Assembly (NCBI RefSeq): GCF_001467695.1
Contig: NZ_LNYE01000029.1
Coordinates: 59,966 to 123,965, forward strand
Reading direction: 5' to 3'
Origin: Legionella gratiana
GTDB lineage: Bacteria > Pseudomonadota > Gammaproteobacteria > Legionellales > Legionellaceae
DNA: 64,000 nucleotides
Below the pieces are notes generated by a model. That model searched no databases and was not told the origin of the DNA. It worked only from the letters and a program-made list of their open reading frames with translations. Numbering within the stretch: the stretch's first letter is position 1; every line of letters starts with the position of its first letter. Made by a program: the position numbers and the translations under genes. Shown in pieces: positions 26,237-35,581 of this stretch.

Positions 26237-28783
26237 ATGAAAACTAAAATAGAAAATGAATTTCAAGGCATTCAACTGATCCGTAATCTTATTCAAAAAA
26301 TGCCCTATGAGTCGTATCGTTTAGCTATCGATGGTATAAAGCAAAGTGAAGGATGCGTAGATCAATGGGAATTAAGAGAGCCTGGATCATTGACAGGAGT
26401 ATTAAATGGTTTTGATTTTGTGATTAAAACATTATCTGAATATACAGGACCAAGTTTTGTTCCAAACAGCCAATTTTTAAAAAATCTTCATCTTGTATGT
26501 ACAAAGCATGTCCAGAAACTGAATAAGGGTTCATTACCAGGACAATTTCGAGATGGTGAAGCACGTTATGGTCTTGGGGATGACAATTCTACAAATAACG
26601 GCATGTCTGATATTAAAAATCATCCTCGATCAAATGCGTATTTTAATATTAATCAAAATTCCGTTGACCATCGAGGATTTGGTTGGAATTTAAAAAATCA
26701 AGACACCATAGATACAGAGATAGAAAAACAAGTAACTATTATTTTTGGTGAATATGAAAAAGCAATACAATTATCCCAAAATGATGATGATAAAATTGAA
26801 GCTATTACTCGTTGTATACAGGAATTAGAATGGTTGCATCCTTTTGGTGATGCAAACTGCCGAACAATTTGTGTGCTCCTTCTTAATACACTCTTATTAT
26901 CTCAAAATTTAAATCCCGTCATTCTAAATGATCCAAATAGATTTGATGGCTATGCAACAAAAGAATTAATTGATGAGATTAAAAAAGGACAAGATAATTT
27001 TTTGTTATTGTTACAAAAACAAAATAAATTCTCATTTAACTCAAGAAGAATTTTCACAGATGGCCCATCAGCTCAAATTAATGATGTTACTGATTTTGAT
27101 AAATTACCTGATTGTATAAAATATTCGACCCTCTATTTAAATCATACTGGAAATGAATATTTATTGGGCATTGCAAGTAGTATGCAAAAAACACTGGAAT
27201 TAAATGAACAGAACAAAAAATATTTGGATGATATATTGAGCATATGCATCAAATATAAAAACAAAGAGCTTCTAGAGTATTTCCTTGATAATAACTTTAT
27301 TGATATTAATAGAAGAGATAAAAACAATGATACTCTTTTGCATATAGCTTTAAAAAATAATTCTGTTGATATAGCTAAGCTTTTATTAGAAAAAAATATA
27401 AACATCAGTCCCATTAATAATCAAGGCCTATCAGTGCTTAATTTGGCTGTTAATAATAATTACATGCTTAAGATGTTAATGGATTTTGATCCATCGGTAC
27501 TATCCAAACAAGATAATAATGGTCAAACACTTTTGCATTTAGCTATTTATACAAGAAATACTGAACTGGTATCATTCCTTATCAATAAGGCTAAGGTTGA
27601 TTTAAATATTAAAAACAATTCTAACGAGTCTCCTCTTATTTTTGCTATAAAATCCATACATTCTGAATATGGGTATGAAAAGTCAAAACAAATAATTCAA
27701 TCCATTAGCCAAGCAATGAATAATGAAATTAATTTCGAAGAGTTGTTAACTGTACTATTCAATAATGAAGAATTATTTTTAAATCATCAACTCACATTAA
27801 TAAATTTAATTTTTGGTGAAGGGCAGGCGATTGATTTGGCATCAAAAATAAATAATCCGAGTTTGAAAACACAATTTTTTAGTTTATTAATAAATCGTGA
27901 TATTGAAAATAAAGAATTTAAGGATTTTCAATATTTTTCATTTTTAAACCTGGAGTCAATATTTAATTCTTCTGAAGAATACAAGGAAATGATAGATGGT
28001 CTTATCTTATATGCCATTAGTTGCCCAAATCCAGATAATTTAAAGTTACTTTTAGAAAAGCATTACATCGATAAATCCACTGAGCTTTCAAATGGTAGTT
28101 CTATTTTTGATTTTGCCTTAAAAAAGGGGGCATTAGCATCCATTAATTTGTTGATTGATAACGAAAATGCTTCTCACTTGGAGGATGAAGATGCTTTTAT
28201 TGATTTTTTAACTTCAAAACATGCAGCCTCTCCTATTGAAATTATTGAATTTTTAAAGAAAAACGAACAATGGAAGGAGCTCATTAGAAATAATAGAAAA
28301 ATTTTACCTACTCTAGCTTATTACTCTATCGAAAAGCAAGTTTTTAAATTTATTGTTGATTCAGGAGCAGTATATAAACAAAAAGATTTGGCTTGGGAGC
28401 TTCAAGACAACCCAAACAGCAAATATACTACCATTTATATTGATTTTTTATGTGACAAGCAAAAAAAAGTAATGAATGAAACATCGGGGGCAATCAATAA
28501 TATCCAAAACGTTTCTTTGCTATTTGACTCGCTAAGCAAGCGATTCGATCAACTTAAAAACAAACCTAAAGGGGATGACAAGCTGGAGTTGCAGATAGTA
28601 AAAACTTGTTTATGCTACTTAATGGGCGGTATAAGTGAAAAAAAATTTAGTAAAATAATTAAGGAGATTAACAACGATGAGAAAAATTATTCTTGGCTTT
28701 TTAAAGTGAAACAATTAACCCTTTCTTCATTAAAAGAATTTCAACAATTAGAGGATAATCAAAAGCTGGACCTTAAGTTCTAA
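26237..28783 (+). CDS. Fic-domain protein with ankyrin repeats (AnkX-like architecture), probable Dot/Icm effector
   Basis: An 848-residue protein. The N-terminal third is Fic-like: FRDGEARYGLGDDN, then WLHPFGDANCRT at residues 200-210, aligning with the Fic motif HPFx(D/E)(G/A)N(G/K)R. The catalytic His201, Asp205 and Arg209 are kept; the second Gly position is Cys208, and the Gly-to-Ala at 206 is as in AnkX (DANGR). From about residue 345 to 480 come ankyrin repeats (NNDTLLHIALKNNSVDIAKLLLEK; NNGQTLLHLAIYTRNTELVSFLI), followed by ~360 helical residues. Fic plus ankyrin is the layout of AnkX, which phosphocholinates Rab GTPases; whether this one does so is unknown. Confidence 0.8.
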   Translation: MKTKIENEFQGIQLIRNLIQKMPYESYRLAIDGIKQSEGCVDQWELREPGSLTGVLNGFDFVIKTLSEYTGPSFVPNSQFLKNLHLVCTKHVQKLNKGSLPGQFRDGEARYGLGDDNSTNNGMSDIKNHPRSNAYFNINQNSVDHRGFGWNLKNQDTIDTEIEKQVTIIFGEYEKAIQLSQNDDDKIEAITRCIQELEWLHPFGDANCRTICVLLLNTLLLSQNLNPVILNDPNRFDGYATKELIDEIKKGQDNFLLLLQKQNKFSFNSRRIFTDGPSAQINDVTDFDKLPDCIKYSTLYLNHTGNEYLLGIASSMQKTLELNEQNKKYLDDILSICIKYKNKELLEYFLDNNFIDINRRDKNNDTLLHIALKNNSVDIAKLLLEKNINISPINNQGLSVLNLAVNNNYMLKMLMDFDPSVLSKQDNNGQTLLHLAIYTRNTELVSFLINKAKVDLNIKNNSNESPLIFAIKSIHSEYGYEKSKQIIQSISQAMNNEINFEELLTVLFNNEELFLNHQLTLINLIFGEGQAIDLASKINNPSLKTQFFSLLINRDIENKEFKDFQYFSFLNLESIFNSSEEYKEMIDGLILYAISCPNPDNLKLLLEKHYIDKSTELSNGSSIFDFALKKGALASINLLIDNENASHLEDEDAFIDFLTSKHAASPIEIIEFLKKNEQWKELIRNNRKILPTLAYYSIEKQVFKFIVDSGAVYKQKDLAWELQDNPNSKYTTIYIDFLCDKQKKVMNETSGAINNIQNVSLLFDSLSKRFDQLKNKPKGDDKLELQIVKTCLCYLMGGISEKKFSKIIKEINNDEKNYSWLFKVKQLTLSSLKEFQQLEDNQKLDLKF

Positions 28784-28856
28784 GAGTGGATGTTTCGGTT
28801 CAGGCATGCTCTTACCTCTGTGGAATAGTTGGACTCCATAATAGACACCAAAAAAG

Positions 28857-28894
28857 AGGAGCAGCTAAGATGAGGTGAAATCTTAGCTACTCCT
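28857..28894. terminator. Bidirectional terminator between the Fic gene and the AhpD-like gene
   Basis: AGGAGCAGCTAAGAT (28857-28871) pairs with ATCTTAGCTACTCCT (28880-28894), 14 of 15 positions, with an eight-base loop; A-rich sequence precedes and TTTGCTTT follows. It sits between convergent genes. Confidence 0.65.
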
Positions 28895-28915
28895 TTGCTT
28901 TATAAAGATTCTAGT

Positions 28916-29257
28916 TTATTTACTAAACTCATCAAATGCTTCTAAAGCTTCTGCTGCGTACATTAAAGAGGGGCCACCTCCCATATAAACAGCCATCCCC
29001 AAAGTTTCAAGAAGTTCTTCACGAGTAGTTTCTAGTTTTATTAACGTTTGAGAATGGAATCCAATGCATCCTGGACATTGTTTGGCAACTGCTAACGCCA
29101 TGGCGATTAGTTCTTTAGTTTTTTTATCTAAAACACCATCCTTAGTCGCCGCTTGAGCTAGAGCTGAAAATCCAGACATGACTTCAGGCATTTCTTTGCG
29201 CATTTTAGCTAATTGTGTGCTGATATCTTTAGTGATATGAGTAAATTTATCTGACAT
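28916..29257 (-). CDS. Carboxymuconolactone decarboxylase/AhpD-family protein
   Basis: A 113-residue protein of the AhpD-like fold. The active-site motif CPGCIGFH (C-x2-C-x3-H) is intact and is followed by a helix with TREELLETLGMAVYMGGGPSLMYA, typical of the alkylhydroperoxidase-like branch rather than true decarboxylases. Such proteins act in thiol-based peroxide defence. No partner gene such as ahpC is adjacent. Confidence 0.85.
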   Translation of the reverse strand: MSDKFTHITKDISTQLAKMRKEMPEVMSGFSALAQAATKDGVLDKKTKELIAMALAVAKQCPGCIGFHSQTLIKLETTREELLETLGMAVYMGGGPSLMYAAEALEAFDEFSK

Positions 29258-29411
29258 TTGAACGAGCTCCTTTTGTAATTTCTTATTATGGATTATCCAT
29301 AAAACAATTTAGTATAGGTACGAGTAATTACTTTAACGCCAAATAGGCGTTCCTAATTTACCTCATTACTTAATTCAGAAAAAGATCTTGGATGATTGAG
29401 TTTTGTTTTTT

Positions 29412-29942
29412 CTAGGATGATACAGCTCGATTTAATGTTTCTTTTGCTAAAGTTAAACTTCGTTCGACTTCACCTAATTCGGCCTTCAAATTCAAAAGTG
29501 CATCGGAGTCTTGCCGGCATTGTAGGTGCGCCAAACTCTTTATCATTGCTTGCCGTTGTGTCGATAAAGCGTCAATTTCTATTTCTAGATCGTTTATCCA
29601 TTGTTGTCTTGTACTTAACATTTTGATGCCAAAATAACTTTTTCCTTCTGGTTTATTTTTCCGATGATGTATTTGGCACAAGACTACTAATACATTAATC
29701 TTTTGGCGGATACGCTCCGCTAAGTAAAAAGCACTACGTTTGTTAGTTTGTTTGGATAATGCATGAATGTCTGCTTTAATTTCAGCAATGCACAGTGCTG
29801 CAGTTGATTCTGAAGTTATACGAAATAATCCTTTGGGTAGGCTATGACTTAAAAAAGACATGCCTAAACCATTGAGTTTCCATTCTAACTCAGGTAATCG
29901 AGCAATTAATTTATGGAACAACTCATCGGGTTCAATTAACAT
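29412..29942 (-). CDS. priC: PriC-like primosomal replication restart protein
   Basis: A 176-residue, all-helical protein. The order of segments resembles PriC: an N-terminal helix, LFRITSESTAALCIAEIKADIHAL, the central YLAERIRQKINVL (E. coli has WLAEHLAAQLEAI at this place) and a C-terminal long helix with MLSTRQQWINDLEIEIDAL. PriC helps reload DnaB at stalled forks. Low-complexity helical similarity leaves some doubt. Confidence 0.6.
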   Translation of the reverse strand: MLIEPDELFHKLIARLPELEWKLNGLGMSFLSHSLPKGLFRITSESTAALCIAEIKADIHALSKQTNKRSAFYLAERIRQKINVLVVLCQIHHRKNKPEGKSYFGIKMLSTRQQWINDLEIEIDALSTQRQAMIKSLAHLQCRQDSDALLNLKAELGEVERSLTLAKETLNRAVSS

Positions 29943-29997
29943 GTCATTAGAATATTTTTAATTTTTCTTAGTAAGCGATTTTAGAAAAAAGACCTGT

Positions 29998-31404
29998 TTA
30001 ATCCAAAGCGGGCTCCATTGCTGCTGATTTTCCTTGTATCCATGAACTTATAAATGGCGGCAAGCACATTAAAATTAAACCACCAATTAACGTCAATTCA
30101 TAACGGACCAAACTACCTACATTAATACCTTCTGGCGGAATAAAACTTACTCCCAAGGTAGTGCATACACCAACAATTCCTACGCCTGCAACAAACAACA
30201 TTCCAACTAAACCACCTGGTATTTTAAAAGGTCGATGATGCTCCGGTTGCGATAAACGTAATTTAATTGCAGCAAGAAACATAATAAAATACATTAACAT
30301 ATACAATTGAGCAGCCAATGCTGTTAATAACCAATAAGAGCCATTCACGCTAGGCATAAACAAAAATAACCCTGACAACACAGTAACAATGGTGGCCTGG
30401 GTATATAACATAATGACAGGAGCACCTTTGGCATTAGTGCGTTGGAAATAATCCGGTAAGTTTCCATCTTCTGCTGCTACCAATAATCCTTTTGTAGGAG
30501 CAATAATCCAGTTGCTTACACCACCTAGGCCGCCCAAAACCAACATAACTGCCACTACAGGCATCATCCAATACATATGGTAGCTTGAAAAAAATGCTTC
30601 AAACGCCTGCATAATTCCTGCTACTAGGTTGATGTCTTTTCCAGGTAGAACAATCGCGATAGCTAAAGAGCCAAGAATTAAGGTACTTAAGATAATACCT
30701 ACTGAATAAATTAATACCTTGGGAAAAGCATGTTGTGGATTCTTTACGTCATTTGCATGAACAGTGGCGATTTCGATACCACAGAATGACATAATAATTG
30801 CTGTAAGAGATACCCACATGGATTTATCCTCTAAGTGAGGAACAATGCTTGGAATATCAAATTGAATCTGCAAAGGATTACCCTGGGTTACCCAAACTAC
30901 TCCAAGACCAATAATTAACGACATAGGTAACAATAAACCTGCAAGAGAGCATAAGTTACTAAATGCAGCAGAAGACTTCATACCTCGTAGATTTAATGCA
31001 GTAGCCCCCCAAAATGAACTAACGATAACGGCCCATAGAAAATAAGGATTGCTCGTTAATGTTGGATTAATTAAATAGCCAATTGTTCCTGCAACAAAAG
31101 ATAAAATGGTTGGGTACCAAATGACATTTTCTATCCATTGCAACCAAATGGCTAAAAAGCCAATTCTTTTGCCAAATGCTTGTTTCACCCAAATATAAAT
31201 CCCTCCTTGTTTTGCCCACCCCGAGGCTAATTCAGCTGAGACTAAAGCAGTAGGAATTAAAAAAAATAAAGCGCCTAGGAAAAAATAAAAGATTAATTGA
31301 CTACCGAATAAGGCTGTTGCTGGTAAATTACGTATGCTATCCACAGATCCAACTGTAATCATAGTCAAACTGAAAATTGTTAGTGAATGTTTTTTCTCAA
31401 TCAT
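29998..31404 (-). CDS. APC-superfamily amino-acid transporter (glutamate:GABA antiporter-like)
   Basis: A 468-residue inner-membrane protein with about 12 helices. SLTIFSLTMITVGSVDSIRNLPATALFG in helix 1, then ELASGWAKQGGIYIWVKQAFGKR and FCGIEIATVHANDVKNP, fit the GadC/YjeM antiporter branch of the APC superfamily. Substrate probably an amino acid; Legionella grow mainly on amino acids. It stands alone, divergent from ffh, with a 288-bp gap in which I see no other gene. Confidence 0.85.
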   Translation of the reverse strand: MIEKKHSLTIFSLTMITVGSVDSIRNLPATALFGSQLIFYFFLGALFFLIPTALVSAELASGWAKQGGIYIWVKQAFGKRIGFLAIWLQWIENVIWYPTILSFVAGTIGYLINPTLTSNPYFLWAVIVSSFWGATALNLRGMKSSAAFSNLCSLAGLLLPMSLIIGLGVVWVTQGNPLQIQFDIPSIVPHLEDKSMWVSLTAIIMSFCGIEIATVHANDVKNPQHAFPKVLIYSVGIILSTLILGSLAIAIVLPGKDINLVAGIMQAFEAFFSSYHMYWMMPVVAVMLVLGGLGGVSNWIIAPTKGLLVAAEDGNLPDYFQRTNAKGAPVIMLYTQATIVTVLSGLFLFMPSVNGSYWLLTALAAQLYMLMYFIMFLAAIKLRLSQPEHHRPFKIPGGLVGMLFVAGVGIVGVCTTLGVSFIPPEGINVGSLVRYELTLIGGLILMCLPPFISSWIQGKSAAMEPALD

Positions 31405-31692
31405 CGCAGTCCTTCAGTGCAGTTTTTTGGGCGTGCAGAAGCTTATATTATATAAAAAGTAAGCTTAAGAAACGCTTAATAATAGGGCAATAAATAAACA
31501 AAATGTTCCTGAATTTTATTTACCATGAAACCTACTTATCGGTTGTCATGTAAAATAGCATGATTTAATCAGAAAATCTCTGCATTTTTTCTTAACGTTG
31601 TGTTAATCAATAGGGCTGTATAAAAACAGTATTTGCCAGTTTCATACTACAGCCTCTCTATGCTATAGTGACTATTTTTTTGGGCATACATT

Positions 31693-33072
31693 ATGTTTGA
31701 AACCTTAACGGAACGTTTAACCCGCACCTTTAAAAATTTGCGAGGATTGGGTCGATTAACTGAAGAAAATGTACAACACGCGCTGCGTGAAGTCAGACTA
31801 TCCCTGCTTGAAGCAGATGTTGCCTTACCTGTTATTAAAGAATTTATAGACCAAGTAAAACAAAATGCTTTAGGACAAGAAGTTTTAACTCATTTAAATC
31901 CTGATCAAGCTTTTGTGAAGATTGTACATGACGAATTAGTCCATGTCATGGGTGATGAGCGTGTTGAGCTCAACTTCAAAACCCAACCTCCAGCTATATT
32001 TTTAATGGCAGGATTACAGGGCTCAGGTAAGACAACCAGCACTGCAAAACTAGCGCGCTACTTAAAAGAATCTGAAAATAAAAAAGTAATGGTAGTTAGT
32101 GTTGATATTTATCGACCCGCTGCAATCCAACAGCTTAAAGTATTGGCTGAACAAATAGATGTTACTTTTTTCCCAGCAGAAGCTAATGAACCACCGTTAA
32201 TTATTGCTCGTAAAGCTTTGGAAGCTGCGAAAAAGCAATATATGGATGTATTGCTCATTGATACCGCAGGTCGTTTGCACATTGATGCCGAGATGATGGC
32301 TGAAATTAAAGAATTACACCAAGCGGTGAACCCAATTGAAACTTTATTTGTTGTAGACAGCATGACAGGACAAGACGCTGCAAATACAGCAAAAGCATTT
32401 CATGAGGCACTTCCATTAACAGGGGTTATTTTGACTAAAACAGATGGCGATGCACGAGGTGGTGCAGCTCTTTCTGTAAAACAAATCACCGGACAACCTA
32501 TTAAATTTATTGGCAGTGGCGAAAAAGTAGATGCACTAGAACCCTTTCATCCTGAACGCGTTGCTTCAAGAATTCTTGGTATGGGTGATATTCTTACCTT
32601 AATTGAAGAGGTTGAACGCAAAGCAGACAAGCAAGCTAGTGAAAAACTTGCTAAAAAGTTAAAAAAGGGGAAGAGCTTTGATTTGGAAGACTTCAAGCAA
32701 CAACTGCTGCAAATGAATAATATGGGTGGTATTGCTGGAATGATGAGTAAGTTACCTGGTGTGAGCCAAATGATGCCTCAGCAAGCAATGAAACAGGTCA
32801 GCGAAAAAGCTATGGCACAAACTATTGCCATTATTAATTCAATGACCCCAAAGGAGCGCCGTATTCCTAAACTTATTGTAGGTTCTCGCAAAAAACGTAT
32901 TGCTCTGGGTTCAGGAACACAGATACAGGATGTCAATAAGTTATTAAAGCAATTTGAACAAATGCAAAAAATGATGAAAAAATTTACTAAACCTGGTGGA
33001 ATGCAGAAAATGATGCGTGGAATTGGTGGTATACCTGGATTAAAAGGAATATTACCAGACGATTTTAAATAA
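31693..33072 (+). CDS. ffh: Signal recognition particle protein (SRP54)
   Basis: A 459-residue GTPase that binds signal sequences and 4.5S RNA and docks with FtsY. N domain at the start, G domain with GLQGSGKTTSTAKLA (G1), VDIYRPAA, DTAGRLH (G3) and TKTDGDARGG (G4), then a Met-rich M domain (MNNMGGIAGMMSKLPG, MQKMMKKF) and the SRP-RNA-binding SMTPKERR stretch. Normal length. It precedes the rpsP-rimM-trmD-rplS operon by about 110 bp, a common arrangement. Confidence 0.98.
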   Translation: MFETLTERLTRTFKNLRGLGRLTEENVQHALREVRLSLLEADVALPVIKEFIDQVKQNALGQEVLTHLNPDQAFVKIVHDELVHVMGDERVELNFKTQPPAIFLMAGLQGSGKTTSTAKLARYLKESENKKVMVVSVDIYRPAAIQQLKVLAEQIDVTFFPAEANEPPLIIARKALEAAKKQYMDVLLIDTAGRLHIDAEMMAEIKELHQAVNPIETLFVVDSMTGQDAANTAKAFHEALPLTGVILTKTDGDARGGAALSVKQITGQPIKFIGSGEKVDALEPFHPERVASRILGMGDILTLIEEVERKADKQASEKLAKKLKKGKSFDLEDFKQQLLQMNNMGGIAGMMSKLPGVSQMMPQQAMKQVSEKAMAQTIAIINSMTPKERRIPKLIVGSRKKRIALGSGTQIQDVNKLLKQFEQMQKMMKKFTKPGGMQKMMRGIGGIPGLKGILPDDFK

Positions 33073-33181
33073 TTCGTAAGAATTACTTCACATGGTGAAT
33101 TAATTTTCGTACAATACACGGCATTTTTATGCTTAGTGCGATTACTAAGTATGTGTAACCACTCTAAAATAGAGGAAAATA

Positions 33182-33439
33182 ATGGTCGTTATACGTTTAT
33201 CTAGAGGTGGCGCTAAAAAGCGTCCTTTTTATCATATGGTCGTTACTGACAGTCGCAAACGTCGCGATGGCAGTTATATTGAGCGTATTGGTTATTTTAA
33301 TCCTATAGCCCGTGGGCAAGAAGTTCGTTTGCATATTGATGCAGAAAAATTGAGCCATTGGCAAAAAGTAGGGGCAAAATTATCTGATCGAGTTAGTGCT
33401 TTAGTTAAAGAATTTAATAAAAAAGGCGAAGCTGCTTAA
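33182..33439 (+). CDS. rpsP: 30S ribosomal protein S16
   Basis: An 85-residue ribosomal protein matching S16: [21 protein letters not shown], then [19 protein letters not shown], with [14 protein letters not shown] near the end. First gene of the rpsP-rimM-trmD-rplS operon, preceded by AGAGGA about 8 bases before the ATG. Confidence 0.98.
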   Translation: MVVIRLSRGGAKKRPFYHMVVTDSRKRRDGSYIERIGYFNPIARGQEVRLHIDAEKLSHWQKVGAKLSDRVSALVKEFNKKGEAA

Positions 33440-33444
33440 ATAAC

Positions 33445-33954
33445 GTGGATAATCAGAAGAATTGGATAATAATTGCCCGATTTGGGCGGCCTCATGGTGT
33501 TAAAGGGTTTATTACGGTGCATTCTTTTACAGAACCCCGTGATAATGTTCTGAAATATACAAATTGGCATGCTTTTATTGATAATAAATGGCGACCTATT
33601 AAATTAGTGCGTGCTGAAGTACAAAGCAAATCTATTATTATCCAAATAGAAGGTTATCTTGAGCGTGAATTAGTAGCTCATCTTACTAATATAGAAATTG
33701 CAGTACACCAAGATCAACTGGAACAATTGAAGCCTGGTGAATATTACTGGCATCAACTTATAGGCATGAATGTGATAAACCAACAAGGTGAGTCTTTTGG
33801 AAAAGTCACTGAAATAATTCCTACGGGTGCTAATGATGTGTTGGTTGTAGAGGGTGATAAAAGACATTTAATCCCTTACTTACCTGGCCAATTTATATTA
33901 GATATTAATCTCAACCAGCAATTAATCACTGTTAATTGGGATGTGGATTTTTAA
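33445..33954 (+). CDS. rimM: 16S rRNA processing protein RimM
   Basis: A 169-residue ribosome maturation factor that binds S19 during 30S assembly. N-terminal GRPHGVKGFITVHSFTEP and the C-terminal PRC-barrel part with YYWHQLIGMNV, GKVTEIIPTGANDVLVV and IPYLPGQFI are family motifs. It starts at GTG 33445, six bases after the rpsP stop. Overlap-free packing with trmD supports one operon. Confidence 0.97.
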   Translation: MDNQKNWIIIARFGRPHGVKGFITVHSFTEPRDNVLKYTNWHAFIDNKWRPIKLVRAEVQSKSIIIQIEGYLERELVAHLTNIEIAVHQDQLEQLKPGEYYWHQLIGMNVINQQGESFGKVTEIIPTGANDVLVVEGDKRHLIPYLPGQFILDINLNQQLITVNWDVDF

Positions 33955-34704
33955 GTGGTGCTTCATCTTGGAGTCATTAGCCTAATACCCGAGATACTTA
34001 ATGCCTTGAATTATGGCATATCGGGTAGAGCCATAGCGCAAGGGTTAGTAAAAATTGATTTCTGGAATCCAAGAGATTGGTCCTCTAGGCCTTATAGACA
34101 AGTAGATGATAAACCTTATGGGGGTGGCCCTGGGATGGTCATGATGTACGAGCCCTTGCGGGGAGCCATTGTGCAGGCACGAAGCCAAATGCCAAGTCAT
34201 TGTAAGACGATTTATCTAAGCCCTCAAGGCAGAGTAATTCGCCAAAATGACTTAAATCAGGTGGCAAGTGAGAAACAACCCCTGCTATTTATTGCAGGAC
34301 GATATGAAGGAATTGATGAGCGTATTCTTCAACAGTATGTAGATGAAGAATGGTCTTTAGGAGATTTTGTTTTAAGTGGTGGTGAGTTAGCAGCCACGGT
34401 ATTTATCGATGCACTTATTCGCTTAATACCAGGTAGCCTTGGGCATCTTGGTTCAGCAGAACACGATTCATTTATGAATGGTTTACTGGATTGCCCCCAC
34501 TACACTCGACCGGCAGAGGTTGATGGATTAGGTGTTCCGCCTGTTTTATTAGGCGGTAACCACAGAGATATTGAACTGTGGCGAAGAAAACAGTCTCTAG
34601 GTAAAACTTGGCTTAAGCGGCCGGATTTACTTGAAAAAATACAGTTAAGTGAAGCAGACAAGCAATTGCTTGTTGAGTTTAAGTTTGAGCACGGTGAATC
34701 CTAG
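33955..34704 (+). CDS. trmD: tRNA (guanine-N1-)-methyltransferase
   Basis: Methylates G37 of tRNAs, preventing +1 frameshifting. 249 residues of the SPOUT class: LGVISLIPEI at the start, KPYGGGPGMVMMYEPL, the knot region IAGRYEGIDERI and LGDFVLSGGELAA. It begins with GTG immediately after the rimM stop, so the two are translationally coupled. Confidence 0.97.
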   Translation: MVLHLGVISLIPEILNALNYGISGRAIAQGLVKIDFWNPRDWSSRPYRQVDDKPYGGGPGMVMMYEPLRGAIVQARSQMPSHCKTIYLSPQGRVIRQNDLNQVASEKQPLLFIAGRYEGIDERILQQYVDEEWSLGDFVLSGGELAATVFIDALIRLIPGSLGHLGSAEHDSFMNGLLDCPHYTRPAEVDGLGVPPVLLGGNHRDIELWRRKQSLGKTWLKRPDLLEKIQLSEADKQLLVEFKFEHGES

Positions 34705-34731
34705 ACGATGAACCAATTTGAGGAGTAGTCC

Positions 34732-35097
34732 ATGACTAATATTATTGACCAACTGAATGCGGAGCAAATGCAAGGTAAGGAAATCCCTGAGTTTAATCCA
34801 GGTGATACTGTTTTGGTTCAAGTGAAAGTAATTGAAGGTAACCGTGAACGCTTACAAGCTTTTGAAGGTGTTGTCATTGCTAAGCGTAATCGTGGTTTGA
34901 ATTCTGCTTTTACTGTTCGTAAAATTTCTCATGGTGTTGGTGTTGAGCGTGTGTTTCAAACCTACAGTCCAATTGTTGATAGTATTACTGTAAAAAGACG
35001 CGGTGATGTACGTCGTGCTAAACTTTATTACCTACGCAACTTGGCTGGACGTGCTGCACGCATTAAAGAAAAATTAACTGGCAAAAAAGAAGGCTAG
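34732..35097 (+). CDS. rplS: 50S ribosomal protein L19
   Basis: A 121-residue ribosomal protein with the L19 signatures [45 protein letters not shown] and [17 protein letters not shown]. Last gene of rpsP-rimM-trmD-rplS; TGAGGAG lies about 9 bases before the ATG and a strong hairpin follows the stop. Confidence 0.98.
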   Translation: MTNIIDQLNAEQMQGKEIPEFNPGDTVLVQVKVIEGNRERLQAFEGVVIAKRNRGLNSAFTVRKISHGVGVERVFQTYSPIVDSITVKRRGDVRRAKLYYLRNLAGRAARIKEKLTGKKEG

Positions 35098-35138
35098 GGG
35101 TTTTATTCTTTAACTCAAAGTTTGGTTAAAAATTATTC

Positions 35139-35163
35139 ATAATCCCCACATTGTGGGGATTAT
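35139..35163 (+). terminator. Terminator of the rpsP-rplS operon
   Basis: ATAATCCCCACA and TGTGGGGATTAT form a near-perfect palindrome around a single central T, followed by a T-rich stretch. It lies about 40 bp past the rplS stop. Confidence 0.75.
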
Positions 35164-35170
35164 TATTTAT

Positions 35171-35395
35171 GTTACCGATAAAAAATCTCATGATTTTCTA
35201 AGTTTTTTCATCCATGACAACAACATCTCCATCTGCTGTTTATGTGTCGCTTCGATCCAGCGTGTAAAGCAATTGGTAGACTGTTTAGTATTCAGCTTTC
35301 TCATCACGAGCTATCGTATCATCAACGGGAATGCCATTCTCATAAGTCAGAACCTGCCTTTACCACTCGAGCTTAAGTAAACCGAAATTTCTGAT
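35171..35395 (-). pseudogene. ISAs1/H-repeat-type transposase remnant
   Basis: Minus-strand translation gives YENGIPVDDTIAR and, after a frameshift, VMRKLNTKQ, then CFTRWIEATHKQ before stops. This is the N-terminal H-repeat-associated domain of ISAs1-family transposases (ENGIPSHDT-like, then a F-x-x-W-hydrophobic motif). Frameshifts and stops show it is dead. It fills most of the 484-bp gap before the next gene; between 35396 and 35540 I see nothing coding. Confidence 0.6.
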
Positions 35396-35540
35396 TGCTC
35401 CAGCCGTCACATCCATGAATGTAGCACCACTAATAATAAAAAATAATTTCAATTAGCGGATAGCGCTTAATTGTATAACACCACATTAGATTACCAGGTT
35501 GGATAAATTATATTCCTTATGCTATATATTTAATAAAAGT

Positions 35541-35571
35541 GTATTTTAAATTTCTAATTTGTATTTTAAAT
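35541..35571 (+). promoter_or_regulatory. Direct repeats upstream of an unknown gene
   Basis: GTATTTTAAAT occurs at 35541-35551 and again at 35561-35571, exactly 20 bp apart (two helical turns), ending where the ribosome site of the next gene begins. The spacing suits a regulator that binds direct repeats; which one is unknown. Confidence 0.4.
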
Positions 35572-35581
35572 GAGGTGCAGT

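Noticed and set aside
35153-35380. 75-codon plus-strand open frame after rplS
   Set aside because: It runs antisense to the better explained ISAs1-type transposase remnant.
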